64,000 nucleotides of DNA from Nageia nagi (taxonomy: Eukaryota > Pinophyta), in assembly GCA_050084985.1 (NCBI GenBank), contig JBITNC010000001.1, positions 101,556,001 to 101,620,000 on the forward strand, written 5' to 3'. Within the stretch, counting starts at the first letter, position 1. Each line of letters starts with the position of its first letter. The position numbers and the translations under genes are program-made. This document shows positions 10,800 to 23,309 of the stretch, piece after piece. The notes under the pieces were generated by a model that made no database searches, had not been told where the DNA came from, and saw only the letters and a list, made by a program, of their open reading frames with translations.

Positions 10800-10960
10800 A
10801 TTAACACACTCCCAATCCCTTAGATTTCAATAATTGAATTATCACCTATCATAATTGCATGCTTTCTATATGTATGAGAATTTTTAAAATTATCATTTTC
10901 AAAATACATGTGATTCGTGCACCCAAAGTCAATAATCCAATCATTCGAGAAAGTGTGAGG
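10800..10960 (-). pseudogene. copia protease relic (copia-2)
   Basis: The minus strand reads DWIIDFGCTNHMYF followed by YRKHAIMIGDNS, the aspartic protease core that processes the polyprotein. The canonical copia active site is D-S-G-C-T-x-H; here Ser is Phe, while Asp is kept. The chain continues towards LYVPKLNMNL near 10750, then breaks at the LTR junction. Confidence 0.85.
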
Positions 10961-11029
10961 TTTGGAATAAATACCATAAACAAAACTAGATTTATTATTC
11001 TTTTGCTTGCCTTCAAAGTTGTTTAATTT

Positions 11030-11792
11030 TTTAGATCCTTTTTCACCTTGTTATTTCTTTTTATTGTAGTAATTAGATTCCTTATAACCATATATGCCAT
11101 AAAAATTATAATTACCATCAAATTTGGCTTTGGATTTGGATTTGACAGAATTATCATGGCCATTTTGTTGTTTATTTTCACTTTTCTTGAAGTCCTTTTT
11201 TAGAGCCTAGGAAGATTTCTTTTGATTATGGAACTTCTTTTTAACGTGACTCTTTATTGGTCCAAGTGCCATATGATGCTCCTTAGGAGTAGAGATCAAC
11301 AACTTTTTATTAAGATTTTTATTATGTTTCAAGAGAAGCCTTGAAATATTTTCCAAGTAGCACACCTCTTGTTCATCATCAAGCCTTATCTCAATAACTA
11401 TCATGAAGTGATTGAATTTAGAAGAGAGACTTTAAAGGATGATGAACACCATATACTTATCATTGATCTAATTATAGCCACACACCACTAGTTGGACCCT
11501 AAGATCAATGATTGAAGTAGATTTTCTTCAACATGTCCCAAGCTTCCTTTGCATAGTTTGAAGAAGAGATCATAAGAAGAACTTGATTTGAAATTACATG
11601 AAAAATCATAGAGGTTTCCAACTCATTATTTATGTTATAAGCCTCAATTTCCTTCTCATCTATTGGAAAAACTTAGTTTTTATTTATTGTTTACCATATC
11701 TTATGTGTGTAGAGTTATGCTTTCATCCTAGGTTCCCAAATACCATAGTTGGATTCATATAGGATGTGCTTAGGTGTAATGGAGTCTCCCAT
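11030..11792 (-). pseudogene. copia gag with zinc-knuckle relic (copia-2)
   Basis: Gag forms the particle shell and binds element RNA. The start at 11792 reads MGDSITPKHILYESN, paralleling copia-3 MGESFLPKHVLDGSN. An open piece at 11207-11404 (LDDEQEVCYLENISRLLLKH) matches copia-3 at about 40226-40300. Near 11090 the knuckle reads FDGNYNFYGIYGYKESNYY, so its cysteines and histidine are replaced by Tyr or Asn. Several stops are present. Confidence 0.85.
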
Positions 11793-14490
11793 TTTTTACA
11801 AAAGAAGATTAAAGTGTAATCATGTTAATTTTTATGAAACAAATTAATCATGTTGAGTTTGATCAAATTTAATTAATCATACGTGTTGAATTTGTTCAAA
11901 TTAGTCAAACATACATGTTGAGTTTTAACCAAAGGTAATCAACAAGGCATGCTCAAATTGTTTAATCAATTTCACATAAATAGAAAATTTTACATTCTCA
12001 TAAAAATATATAACCCATACATCCAATATGTTTTCATAAACATTTGAGGGGTATAGCTTAGGTTGTTTTCTTATTTAAAATCAAGCCTTCACTTAGATGC
12101 TTGCATGGACCCCAAGTCCTACCAATCCTCAATGAGTTCGCTTAATCAACAATATACTCTCACAAGCAGGAGTACTAGATATTTTTCAAAAGTTTAATAT
12201 ATGTTATATCGAGCAAACTATTATCTTGATAAGGTTTCATGTTGTTCTCCTAGGCTATTAGGATAATCCATGAATGGATATGCGAACATGTATCATTACA
12301 TACATGCATGTCCACCTATAGAGAGTAGTTTCCAGACCAACAAAGGACTTAGGAAAAATTAAGTACATACTTTACACCATTTTTATCATCATAATGAAGG
12401 CTTAAATTTGCTTTTTCCTCCCCTCATGGCTCTCCAAACAAGTCATGTTGTGGAATAAACATGAGAATGTGTTCATTTTAGGGGATGCACTTTCAATGTC
12501 TATGATTTTGTAAACTAAAAAGCAAAGTGATTAATATAAAGTAAAATTTATTTAAAAAAAATGATATATCATCCAAAATTTGGAACCTAAGAGTGTCCAA
12601 TTGGTTTTGTCACAACCCTAAGAGGATCTCTTTACAAAAAAGCATGGGTTCACTATTTTTAAGTAACAATAAACAAGGAGTTCCCCCATTTTTTGCTTAA
12701 AAAAATGAACCTAGAAAAAAATTCCCCTTTTATCAACATTAAAAAAATATCTCCCTTATTGCAATTTTACCTTAAAAAATACTTTAACACTAAGGAAGAA
12801 AAATAACTTCCTCTTCTAACATTGCCAAATTTTTAGCAAAAAAAAAATTCATCCCCCCCTTTTGCAAGTTTACTTTAGAGGACATAATTCATCAAGGGAA
12901 AATAACTCCACACTTAAAAATTGCCTTTAAATTTTTTTTCCCATTTTTAAGATAGCTACCTCAAAATATTCCTTTTTTGAAAAATTTAACTCCTAAAAAA
13001 ATTGTCATCCAACCCCTTATTTTTAAAAAAAGGTAACCAAAATCTTAAGTACTCCCCCTTTTTTTATTTAAAACAAGTTAAAATATAAAACCCCATCAAA
13101 ATTAATTTTTTTTTTTAATAATTAAGATAGGAAAATAATAAATGTTGAACTTGTGTTTTTCCCTTCCACTTGTAAGAATTAATGCAAAAATTTGATCCCT
13201 ACTCCACTCCATGGAATTAATGCTTACAGGTGGGTAAATGATGGTAAAAACATATTATCTTGCAAGTGACAACAAAAAAATAATGGCCAAGAAAAATAAA
13301 ATAATACCATCCATAAATGAATGAGGTGGAGGTGGTATTTAGGGCTAACTAATTCTACTTCTACTGATATAGTTTAGATGCAGGTAGTGGTGGTGGTCGA
13401 AAGGCTTAGGACTATGGTTAGAGGTCATATCGTAGATGGAAGGATGAAGGATGCATGGTTGGTGGATGGATCATTAGAGTGGAGAGAAATCGTACCAAGA
13501 AACTCTAAGATGAAGTTGAGTAGGTGATAGCCAATTGAAGCCTGGTAGGATGGGGGTTGGTGGGATAAGGGTGTAATGGTATTGAGGAGGTGAAGAGGGT
13601 GGGACAATGAGAAACGTATGTTGGGGTGGGTACCACTTGGTGGAGCTGCACATTGGAATCACCACCTAGTGGTGCTGCACATTGGGAGAACCACTTAGTG
13701 GCACTAGGAGCTACTTGTTAGGGCTAATAGATGGTGGGGATGATGAGAGGTATCAGGTATTTTGGCACCATGGTTGATGGCATGTGCTACACTAGTGGTC
13801 ATGGGTGGGGGGATGCCTCTATTGAGTTCAGGTGCTTATGGCTATAGTGGACCATAAGAGAAGCAAAGACCACACCACATAAGGGACCACACCACATGGA
13901 TGGGTAGAGAGAACAAGCTATCGATTAAAAATTTCATTTATTTTAAAAATAATTCCTCTCCATTGTAAATGTTAAAGTCCCCCTAGTATTTTTGTATTAT
14001 ATACAAACTGACAATATAATAAGCTTCTCCTTTCCTTTTTTTTGTAAAATAAATTATGAAATTTAAAACAAAAGTATAATACTTTTGTAAACAAAATGTA
14101 CAAAATGGGAAAAAAACATTACAAGTCTTCCTTTTTGTAAAATAAATACCAAAAAAAATTGTAAGGTAAAAATTTTCAAATTTTATAATAATATATTATT
14201 TTTATTTTGAGAAATTTTATTAACATAAATTGTAACTAACAAAAATGTTAGTATAAATAATTACCCAACAATAATATCTTATTACTTGAAGCAATTTTTC
14301 CTAAAAATTAAATTAACACTTAAAAACTATGTTAGGATCATGTAAAAATAATCCAAAATTTAACATAAAGGGAAGAGAAGGAAGGTTGTTATACATTCAA
14401 AAACCCTTTACCTCAACAAGGATGTAGATGAACCTCCAAGAAGAAGGATAAAGAGCCTCCAAGGATGTTGAAGATGAGCCTCCAAGAATG
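11793..14490 (-). other. long untranslated leader of copia-2
   Basis: About 2.7 kb lies between PBS and gag start with no recognisable coding. It contains a low-complexity A/T zone (about 12480-13130) and a more GC-containing part (about 13320-13910). Copia-3 has a leader of nearly the same size (37011-39736), so the length is a family trait. Confidence 0.7.
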
Positions 14491-14503
14491 GCTCTAAATA
14501 CCA
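14491..14503 (-). promoter_or_regulatory. primer binding site (copia-2)
   Basis: GCTCTAAATACCA is the reverse complement of TGGTATTTAGAGC, close to the initiator tRNA-Met type TGGTATCAGAGC. It lies 2 bp from the LTR edge. Confidence 0.8.
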
Positions 14504-14505
14504 AT

Positions 14506-15055
14506 TGAAGGAACACACCTACAAGACTAAATTCCCAATTACCCAAGATCACTTAAAAACACTCTTAAATCCTTAAGCATTAAGAACACACACTCAAAGT
14601 AGCATTCACACAAGATGAAACCAATATAAAGTGGTTCAACCATGGGAGTACATCCACTAATCTAATATCTTATTCTCAAAGAGCACTCTTTTACAACTCA
14701 CTTTCTTACTTCTCCTACAACCTAAACAAGAGCATAACTTTGCTACAAACTTGAGTGACTAATCTCAAGGAGAGTGCCTTCTACTTATTGGCCAAATTGG
14801 ATCATTCTTTTAACCATTATACAGTATCATGACATGCATCACCCTTTTACCCAAGGGGCATGCTCATGAGATGGAGTGTAGGACAAATTACATTATCATA
14901 TTCATAAATACTTAAAAGGTATCTAGGGATACTTTTAAGTATTAGCAAATTTACATTATCATATTCACTAAATACTTAAGGTATTTAGGGATACCCTTAA
15001 GTATTAAGTGAATTACATCAAGAGACCTTATAATAAAGGATTATACATTCCAACA
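14506..15055 (-). repeat. copia-2 5' LTR
   Basis: Bounded by TGAAGGAAC on the left and TTCCAACA on the right. The minus strand starts TGTTGGAATGTATAAT, like copia-3. The U3 segment carrying the inverted repeat (ACATTATCATATTCA with AATACTTAA) is duplicated: about 14893-14945 and 14952-15010. TTCTA follows at 15056. Confidence 0.88.
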
Positions 15056-17819
15056 TTCTACATATGGTTGAAAAATGAAGTCATCACTCAATTAGTAGAT
15101 CTTTTATAATTAAAACATATCATAGTCATTGAAATGCTTCAAACTATGTATATATTATAGGGATAAATAAGAATAGTTCACCAAAATCTCTTGTTATAAC
15201 TTTTAGATCCAACACAAAAAAAAAAGAATGTTATGGAATATGCACTATTTATAATACATTTACAACATGGATCTCTACATGTTATATCATCTCTAGCAAC
15301 AAACATGGATAGAATAATTTTGAAAGAAGCAGAAAGAAGATCAAACTATAATAAATATCATTTACTAGATGAGTAACAATGGTATATGGAAATGATTAAG
15401 ATAAAGTTAACAAGATAAGGGGATTTATATAAAAAATAGATGTAATTTTGGTGGAAAATATTTAATACAATGAAACCATGCAACTTTTAAAACCATCCTA
15501 AAGAATTTAAAAAGTGAAGTTTAGGTAATATGTAATGAATAAGTAAGGGATATTATGATTTAATTAGTTCGTTAAACTTATCAAATAAAATTGTAGAAGA
15601 CATTATGAAATTATAAAATATATCTTAGAGCTAAAAAAGAATCCTTAATTCCTCCAATTGACCTTCGATGGAATCTCCACTAGTTTAATGGAATCTCTAA
15701 TATCATGCACCTAGTTTCAATGCTAACAAACTACTAAGGACTCTGAGACAAGGCTAATGCTAAAATATGAGTTTTTTTTTTTTTTTTGTGTGAGATCAAT
15801 ATCAATAATATTTTGATATATTTTGATATTTTTGAAAGTTGGATTAGGTTTCTAAATAGATGTACATGTATGTTATGGTATAAAAATGATTGTAGGATAC
15901 ATAAGGGATTTGAGAATTAGTAATTGGTGATGGGTAGATTTTAGTATTAATATAATACCATCCCAACATGAAGGATTATAATAATTACAAGGTGAGTTAT
16001 AATAATAGTAAAGGAAATAGAAAGAATCAAGTATACCATATGCTTTATAAAGGTTTACAAATTTTCTTATTGCTCTCGATGTTGCATAACAAAGTGGTGG
16101 ACAAATTCTTCATCAACAATTATATAATACATTAATTTAGTTATTTTTTCATCTATTAGTAATGCATGCAAGGTAATTTCTAAATATACTTCATCTTACA
16201 TAACTAGTTTATCATCATCCTAATTTTTTTATTATGTGCATGCTCTTATGAATTATGTCTAATCTCACCTTGGGGTATTTATTTTTTTTAAGAGGATATG
16301 AGCAACACAATATCACTAATATGTTGATGGTTCTTTTCCATTTTTCTATGTGAAGGTATTGTAATAGGAAAGATAAAACCATCAACATTAATTGGCATTA
16401 GAAAGAGGGAAACATAAGTTATTTTTATATTTGAATTTTTTATTTATTTCTTATCAAACTAGAAAGCAAATTGATTATAAATAGATTGAGTGATCTACTA
16501 GGTTTCAAATTGATTTTACAAAGAAGCCAACCATAGATACATTTGAAGCTTATGAGGATACTTTTATTTCTTTGAGTCTACCAATATTTTATGTGAAGTA
16601 ATCTAAGGATCCAAACAATATCATAATTCCATAAAAATTGGCTTCCTTTACTCATTTTTATATCAATCCTATTTTTAAAAGGACAAGCATATCAACAACT
16701 CCATGGTTGCAAGGAATCATGCCTTTGAACATACCAAAATCAAAGCATGACATACCTATCAAGGCTCCCAAATCTCTTCCTCAATTTCAATACAATGATA
16801 AAAAAATAAATAAGACACATACACACATTCATAGATGCATTGACAAGATTAAATTCCTAAAATGAAGATGTGGCTTTTAGGGTATATTATAGAATGCATT
16901 TAAAAATATTTTTATTGATCAATCTCAAGAAATTTTAGTAATTCTAAGGATTTATTTATTTGTATTCACCTAAAGAAAGCTTCATATTTTGATTAGTATG
17001 CATTAAAATTAAATTTGTTCTAAAAGTAAAATTAAAATTAAAACTAGTTTTGCCTAAATTAAATTTTCCATTATGAGAAGTTGTCTAAATTAGGGCAAAA
17101 TAAAATCCACACCTATATAGGGAAATTAAGAAATAAATTTTATTCAAACATAAGCCAAAATTATTAAATTGCTGGATTTCCCAAAAAACATTTGGAGATA
17201 GAAGGTGAAGGAATCAAGGATTTGGAGAATAAGGAAGCAAGCAAAGTTTTAGAGTTGCAACAAAAAATTCCATGGTACATTTTATGGTTCTTTTATTTTT
17301 TTGTTGCATCCAATTCATGAGAATCATGGCTGTATAATTGTTTTAGGGTCATTGAGAATTTCATAGGGGATGTTTTACTATAAACAAATAATTTTAGGGT
17401 ACTTATTTCCCATTTTTTGAAACCCTTATACAATTTTGAGTATAAACAATTTAAAACTCTAGCAAATTTAAAAAACCATAGAAAATTAAATGCAAATTTG
17501 TGGAGAATTAGAAATGTGTATGCATTGTACTTATCTCTGTACAAATGTGAAAGAATGAAGAAAAAATAAAGGTAAAAACCCTATCTTGTAAGAAAATGGA
17601 AAACCCTATGAGTAAAAATTTAAAATATGCTAAAAATTTAGAAACCTTGGCTAGAAATTGAGTTAAATTAGTTAGAAATGGAGGTAAATGAGGTAGTGTA
17701 ACACTTACTTGGTGCTCTCTTTCTTAAAAACCAATTTTGAAATCCTTCTAACCCCCTTTGACTTGAAAATGTCTATAACCAAAATGATTGGTGATGAATT
17801 TTTTTTTTCCTTTTAATTT
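15056..17819. other. unassigned AT-rich sequence
   Basis: No recognisable gene or element. Low-complexity runs occur (T-run at about 15773-15787). The only coding-like stretch is 16510-16865, listed separately. It could be interior sequence of a larger element such as the CACTA. Confidence 0.5.
16510..16865 (+). pseudogene. unrecognised degenerate reading frame
   Basis: One frame reads KKPTIDTFEAYEDTFISLS, then FYVK, stop, SKDPNN, stop and an open stretch to 16863 (PLNIPKSKHDIPIKAPKSLP). The composition looks protein-like rather than random AT sequence, with Pro-, Lys- and Ser-containing phrases. I do not know the family. It could be a relic of an element ORF or a captured gene piece. Confidence 0.25.
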
Positions 17820-17910
17820 TGAGTTGTTAGTGAAATAGGATGCAAAAAAGGATTAAAAAATTGTGCCCTTTTTTGCATCTTATTTTACATCCTTTTTAAA
17901 TATTTTGAAA
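17820..17910 (+). repeat. subterminal-repeat-like region, possible CACTA left end
   Basis: GTGAAATAGGATGCAAAAAA, then CCCTTTTTTGCATCTTAT, resembles the GATGCAAAAAAGATGC and TTTTTTGCATCT motifs next to the CACTA right end (30740-31006). A convincing CACTA terminus is not visible here, so the assignment is tentative. Confidence 0.3.
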
Positions 17911-18229
17911 AAAAACTATAATATAATATGTAATATAAAAAAATATAAAAAAATAATATAATTATATAATATAATGTAACATAAGGCCTCCCTGATCAGG
18001 TTTGGGTGAGGTTTTATACTCAAACTTGATAAGAATTAGACTATGGAAGGAAGACAAATTCACCACAGACTTTGTAGTTGATACTCTCTATAGACATAGA
18101 AATGGATTGTAACTGGTATCTAGCTTGTGGATTACCTTGATTCTCTCACATCTAGAACTGTATAAAATAAATAGAAAAGGATGATAAACCAAATTTATTT
18201 CTTACATGTGGGTTCCTATTTAAAAAACC

Positions 18230-18800
18230 CCTTTCAATTATATGCCTTAATAATATCCTGTATGGTGTAGAAAAGAGGCATTTTTTCAAATTAAGTGATA
18301 TTCAAAGTTGTCTACATCATTCAGACATTAATCTTAATGCTTGGACATGGTTTTTTATTAGACCATATATTATCTAGTCATCTAAATAAAACTCTAGGAA
18401 GTCATGGATAAAGTATTTGGAGGCTTGGATCATAATTCAGGAGGAAAAAGTTGGAGCATTCTTAAGTTTGAATGGCATAACGGTATACATGAAAGATCCC
18501 CACTTACTTATAAATGTTATTTTTGTGCAATCTTCCTTTATAATTTGGACTTGGTGATATCTAGATAATCTATTAGTAAAGGAGCACATTTCATTACCAA
18601 CCACATTTTTTAGAGTTTCCTCAGTGAATGGGGTGGGGAACGGGTCATGTTCATAGGATTTATTGAGTTCTCAAAAATCTGCACAAATCCTCAAATTACC
18701 TATCTTTTTATGTTGGATTACCATAAGGCTAATCCATTCGGTATTATTAACAGGTGATATGATGCCCACTTTCAACATTTGATATAAGGTTTATTTTACT
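18230..18800 (-). pseudogene. gypsy reverse transcriptase
   Basis: The minus strand shows, in order, KVGIISPVNNTEWISLMVIQ, RICADF followed by ELNKSYEHDPFPTPFTEETL, a SRYHQV block, WGSFMYTVMPFKLKNAPTF and a YLDD catalytic box (near 18390), then ISLNLKKCLF. These are the canonical RVT_1 blocks of Ty3/gypsy. Stops are few but present, with frameshifts. The frame fades near 18230 where the next expected LGHVV-type block is barely recognisable. Confidence 0.9.
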
Positions 18801-18959
18801 TATGTTTTATAATTTGGGTTGGACCTATATGGTCTTTGTTTCTATGTTTATAGTCTAGTTTTAATCAAATTTGCTTTGCATGGTTCCAATCCCTTCATTC
18901 ATTCCTCCTAGTTCCATCATATTATGTGATTTATGTAATTTTATTCACTTCAACTTCTT

Positions 18960-19770
18960 TCCAATAGTCACCTATGATAGCCATTTTTGATTCTGCTTCT
19001 ATACAGATATTTAATTTCATAGTTTTAATCTCTTTTTCATATTTGGATTTCATCTATTTTTTGGTGATAACTTTTCTTTCACCTTCCTCTACTTTGTACT
19101 TAATATTCTTTGATTTTTCATTATGTTCCGTTGGGTTTGTTTATTTTAGCATTTTAGCAACATTTTTAACTATTAGAAAGGGATATATAGCTATTGGATT
19201 TATGGTAGGTTGGCCTATTTCGTAATAGGTTACTCTTGTTGTAGTTGGTACAATGAGTAGAAAGTTATTGATTTGTAATAAACATTTATGAGTTGAGGTA
19301 TGATAATTGTGAAATTGAAATATGTGAATAAAGGCTACTTGCATCACCTTCCAGTTGATCATTTCTCTTCAGAGTTCTTGGTGTATGTACCATGCTCATG
19401 GAATGATGCTTAATGTTTAGTAGAAGATTTGTACCCAAGTTTTAGGTTGAAGATTGGTTGAGTTTTTCCAAACTAACTCACAGAGTGTGATATGTTTTAT
19501 GGGGTTAGTATCTCTTGAATATTTTTTGATAGTATTTATGATCAAGTGTGGAGTAATACAACATAGCGATATATGGTACATTACCTTATACCATGTTGTT
19601 AGATTTAATCTATGTGTGCCCCACCATATCGCAACTATTCCAATGAGGGTATCTTTGAGCAAGTTGATTCTATCATTTTCATTAGGAAAGGTTCTGATCA
19701 TGGCTTTTGAATACTCACGTAGAGGGACCATCTTTAAAGTATCATCAAATTTTTGTAATTTTTCCTAACA
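18960..19770 (-). pseudogene. gypsy gag-like block and pre-RT linker
   Basis: Open pieces at 19417-19731 (MVPLREYSKAMIRTFPNEND and WWGTHRLNLTTWYKV) and 19141-19362 look like retrotransposon gag. The chain continues to MAIIGDYWKEVEVNKIT near 18985, the type of linker that precedes RT in some gypsy elements. A gag-like block placed after the protease-like segment is unusual. It could be a particular family organisation or two rearranged copies. Confidence 0.6.
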
Positions 19771-20059
19771 TACTTCCTTCAAAATTTGATACACCTAATA
19801 TCCTAACATACTTTAGCATGCTCTTTTTGAATGTAATTTATGGTTTCCTAAATTTCACATTATTTCATCAATGTCAGATTCAAGCTCTAAGGAACCACTA
19901 TAGACAGTAAATCATCCATCATCTATGGGGTTAATATAGTGTCAGAATCCATATGATTCTTTTCTTATAGTCAAAGCATATAGGTCATTTAGGCCCATCA
20001 AATCACTCCCATCATTGCTTTGATTTGGTGATTTAGTATATGCCCCACTCATGCCTTTT

Positions 20060-20420
20060 TTTAAGGGAATGTGCACCTCATAGTCATCGTTAGATACGAA
20101 TAACTCTTGGGTATTTTGTTTACAATTCCATTATTATCTAGGAAGCATTCTAAGTCTAGTAAAATGATGTATTCTAAATTTTCTATATCGACCATATCGA
20201 TTACATTAAACATAGCTAGAGAGGTGATCCGTAAAAAGGCAACTGACATATCATGTAATAATCCTAAGGATTGCATTAAAGAGCCAACAGCTTGTGAATT
20301 GTTATATTGGGCTAGTTATAGGGGGGACACCTTATTTTCTTCCATGTTTTAGCAAGGAAGAGGTTTATATCAACCCCTAAATCTAGCATGATGTTTCTTG
20401 TAAGCTTACCATTCATCACC
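20060..20420 (-). pseudogene. gypsy aspartic protease-like segment
   Basis: The minus strand reads IMLDLGVDINLFLAKTWKK at about 20340-20400, resembling the retropepsin D-x-G core (usually DSG or DTG; here DLG) followed by the flap-side helix. A downstream open piece, 20061-20276, has YIILLDLECFLDNN. The motif is short, so this is a moderate call supported by context. Confidence 0.55.
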
Positions 20421-21079
20421 ACTTCGATCAAGATGGGATTCTTTTTTCAAATTTTCAGTGCTTTATATACTCATTTTTCAGTGTGTTTCTTGTTCCAATA
20501 CTTAGATAGTTGTGTGACCTTTGGTATTAGGTCTTCTTGTTTGATAAGTTTGCAAAACCTTTTAACCAAAGTATTTTCTTCTTCTATTAATTATTATAAG
20601 GATAATTATGGTTGAGTTACTTCGTAACCATACTTTTGTAACATTTCAATAATTTGCTAAGTAGTTCAGATGATATCCTTATGTTGTTTAGGATCTAGAT
20701 ATTTTGGGTTTGAGATAATTTGTTGGACCACTGGTTTGATGAAACCCATTTTCTTTGCTCTTAACCTAGTTATTATACATACTAATGGTGCATCTAAAGT
20801 GGTCTATCCTCTTAGGATTAGAGTTGAGTGTATTAGGTTATCTAAAGATTTTGTTTTGTTGGGGTAGATCTAGAATTAGAGATGAATGGTAATCATTAGG
20901 TGGCTTTTGCATTGAAATTATTATTATTATTTGGTTTTGACATCCTATCCTACATATCCTAAAATAGTTTAGGGCAATCTATAATCTATGATCATTCATC
21001 ATTTAACAAAATTAACACCTTAAAAATGCTTGAGGATGTGGATAGTCATATTTTGGTGGGAGAAATCACCATTATTAAA

Positions 21080-22670
21080 GCATTATGATTTACAACCTCC
21101 TCTACCATCTTGATACCCTACCATATATCCACCTCCTCTACCACCTCCACCTCCTTGGCTATCATATCAATCACTATTGTTGGGCATAAGCGATAACAGG
21201 AATATATGTAATTCTTGACTCATCAATGAATGGATTAGGTGTTTGTTTGATAATTTTCAATTTTGGTGCTTGTTACTGTTATACTACAAATGCTCATGTT
21301 TTCCTTTGCAAGTCTTCCTTGATGTAATCTATAAAGTCCTTTCCTCAACATTGATGATTCCAATGATTCTAGGACCCACAATTTCAACAACTCATTTATC
21401 CATGTATACCATAGTTTCAAATAATGAATACTAGAAAATCATTGGTATTATGAATGTATAAAATTCAATAGTGTTGGAAATATTTTTGATCGAATTTCTA
21501 AAGTGTTAGGAACTTATTTTCCAAGTTTCCTTCTTTGGTATAAAGTTGACACCAAATCTCTCTATGTTGTGAAGGCATTGTGGAGTTTTCTTGTATCGAT
21601 AATTTACCAATTTATTCTATTAGTTTCATTAATTGATTGTACAAATTATTGTTAACAGTATTTACTCTCCATGGTTAGGATTCAATTTTGACTACTACCT
21701 ATAAGGCATTGATGTATATTGGGTATATTTTATTCATGGCTCTTTTGAACTCTGATCGTAGCCCAAATATGAACCATACCACTTTCTATTTTTCTATCAT
21801 TGGTTCTTGAAGACTTCTTTGAGTGACTTTGAATCTTTTATCATACTCTTATATAGTTTATCTAGGTATTATAATTAGATCATGCATTTTACTTACACTT
21901 TCTAATCCAACTCCTGGAAAATGGTATTCATATCTAAAAGTTACTTTAATTTTGTACCATATTTTCATTGTTCACCCTTAGGGATAATTGATGAATTTTA
22001 TGTACTATTTTAATACTTCCTCATGTAATTTGGCTACAAATTCATTCACAAATATTTCCTCATCTATAACACATCATCTTGTCCAATCATTGTCTAGTAT
22101 TAAAAAGTACTCCTTTAAGTCGTGGGTATCATTTTGGAACATGGGTAATTTAATAGAGGTAGCTATTTTTTGTTGGTTGTGTAGTTGGGGTTGAGGGTTT
22201 TGTTGTCTCAATATATTAGGTTAAGGGTTCAATATTGTTTATCGATGGTATCTATTGGATATCCTAGGCTAGTCCCTTTGTAGTTGTATATCAAAATAGT
22301 TTTCACCAATAACTTTGAATATATCCTTAAATGGTGTTTTTGTTACTTTATCGATAATGGAAGTCAAGGATTGTCCTTAGGTTTTGGTTTGATTAATGAG
22401 AGCGATAAAACTTCTTAAAACTTCTAAGTCATCTAGTAACACAAGGGGGGGGGATAAGTTATGGGGGAATGATTATTCAATCTATCATCTCTTTCAATTT
22501 ATTATACCGATAAGGGTCATATTATTATCCATTTTGGGGGTAAAGGGTAATATAGCTTGATCTATATTTTTTAGGTTTACCTCATCTTCTTGTTGCTCAG
22601 TGGTTTCTACTATTTCCTCTATTATGGGGCTAGGTAAGGTTGGATGTTCTATCTCTAACTTATCTTCCAT
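21080..22670 (-). pseudogene. gypsy gag with Gly/Arg-rich tail
   Basis: A probable start at 22670 reads MEDKLEIEHPTLPSPIIEE. The core near 22090-22180 (IKLPMFQNDTHDLKEYF, ILDNDW) resembles the retrotransposon gag domain start. A Gly-rich, RGG-like tract (QGGGGGRGGGYMVGYQDGRG, about 21100-21165) would be the nucleic-acid-binding tail. Many stops and frameshifts lie in between. Confidence 0.6.
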
Positions 22671-22859
22671 TTGGTTTTATCTCCATGAATAAGTTCATTC
22701 AATTTGGTTTAATTATATCCCATCCATAGAATAATCCACTTCTTGAAGTTTTTTAGTTCGCTTGAGAACTACTCTTGCAATGATTTTTGTAAAGGAAGAA
22801 AAGGTGCTTGTAACTATCATGCTAGATTCCACTCAACCATCAAATCCTCTAATTTGTAG

Positions 22860-23212
22860 ATGTCTCAATAATGAAACTAGTTAACGATTGAATCGATCGA
22901 TAAGGTTATTATCAAAAACTAAGAATCCATGGATAAAAGAGAAGAATAAAAAGCAAAGATAAATAATCTAGTTATAAGAAAAAAGGATCAAGACTTTTAT
23001 TAATAATAATAAGATCAGTTACAATAATATGATGATTACACATCTAGCTCTCACACATATCCTCTCTATCCTTGCTTCTCCTCTTATCAGTCCCATTTGG
23101 TGGGTTGAGGAGTTATGTCCTTTTTGTCCACACTAGCTAGAGCAACAAATAATATTCGATCATTAACTAGCAAATCGATCAATTTACATAATGAAATTCT
23201 CTCCTGCTAACA
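22860..23212 (-). repeat. probable gypsy 5' LTR
   Basis: On the minus strand it starts TGTTAGCAGGAGAG at 23212 and precedes gag by about 200 bp or more. No partner LTR is visible on the left of the element, so the inner boundary is uncertain. Confidence 0.45.
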
Positions 23213-23309
23213 CCAAAACAAAAAATAATATAATATAAATATATAATATTATAATATGTCTTATAATGATATGTCAAAAATAATATAATATGATAATAAT
23301 ATATTAATA

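Larger units (their letters stand above)
10747..15055 (-). mobile_element. Ty1/copia retrotransposon copia-2, 5' part
   Basis: Read on the minus strand, this holds a 5' LTR (14506-15055), PBS, a leader of about 2.7 kb, gag and protease of the same family as copia-1 and copia-3. It is broken at 10747 by the LTR complex to its left; the rest of pol lies outside the window or is lost. All coding parts carry stops or frameshifts. Confidence 0.88.
18000..23212 (-). mobile_element. Ty3/gypsy retrotransposon, gag to RT, decayed
   Basis: The minus strand reads a probable 5' LTR near 23212, gag (from ATG at 22670), a Gly-rich segment, a protease-like motif, a second gag-like block and RT (18800 to about 18230). 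RNase H and integrase are missing on the left, where AT-rich sequence (17920-17990) begins. AT-rich sequence of the same kind resumes at 23220, suggesting insertion into AT-rich DNA. All reading frames are interrupted. Confidence 0.8.

Noticed and set aside
13425-13665. Pro/Ser-rich minus-strand ORFs
   Set aside because: Low-complexity GGTGG/TGG-rich leader sequence of copia-2; overlapping frames are equally open.
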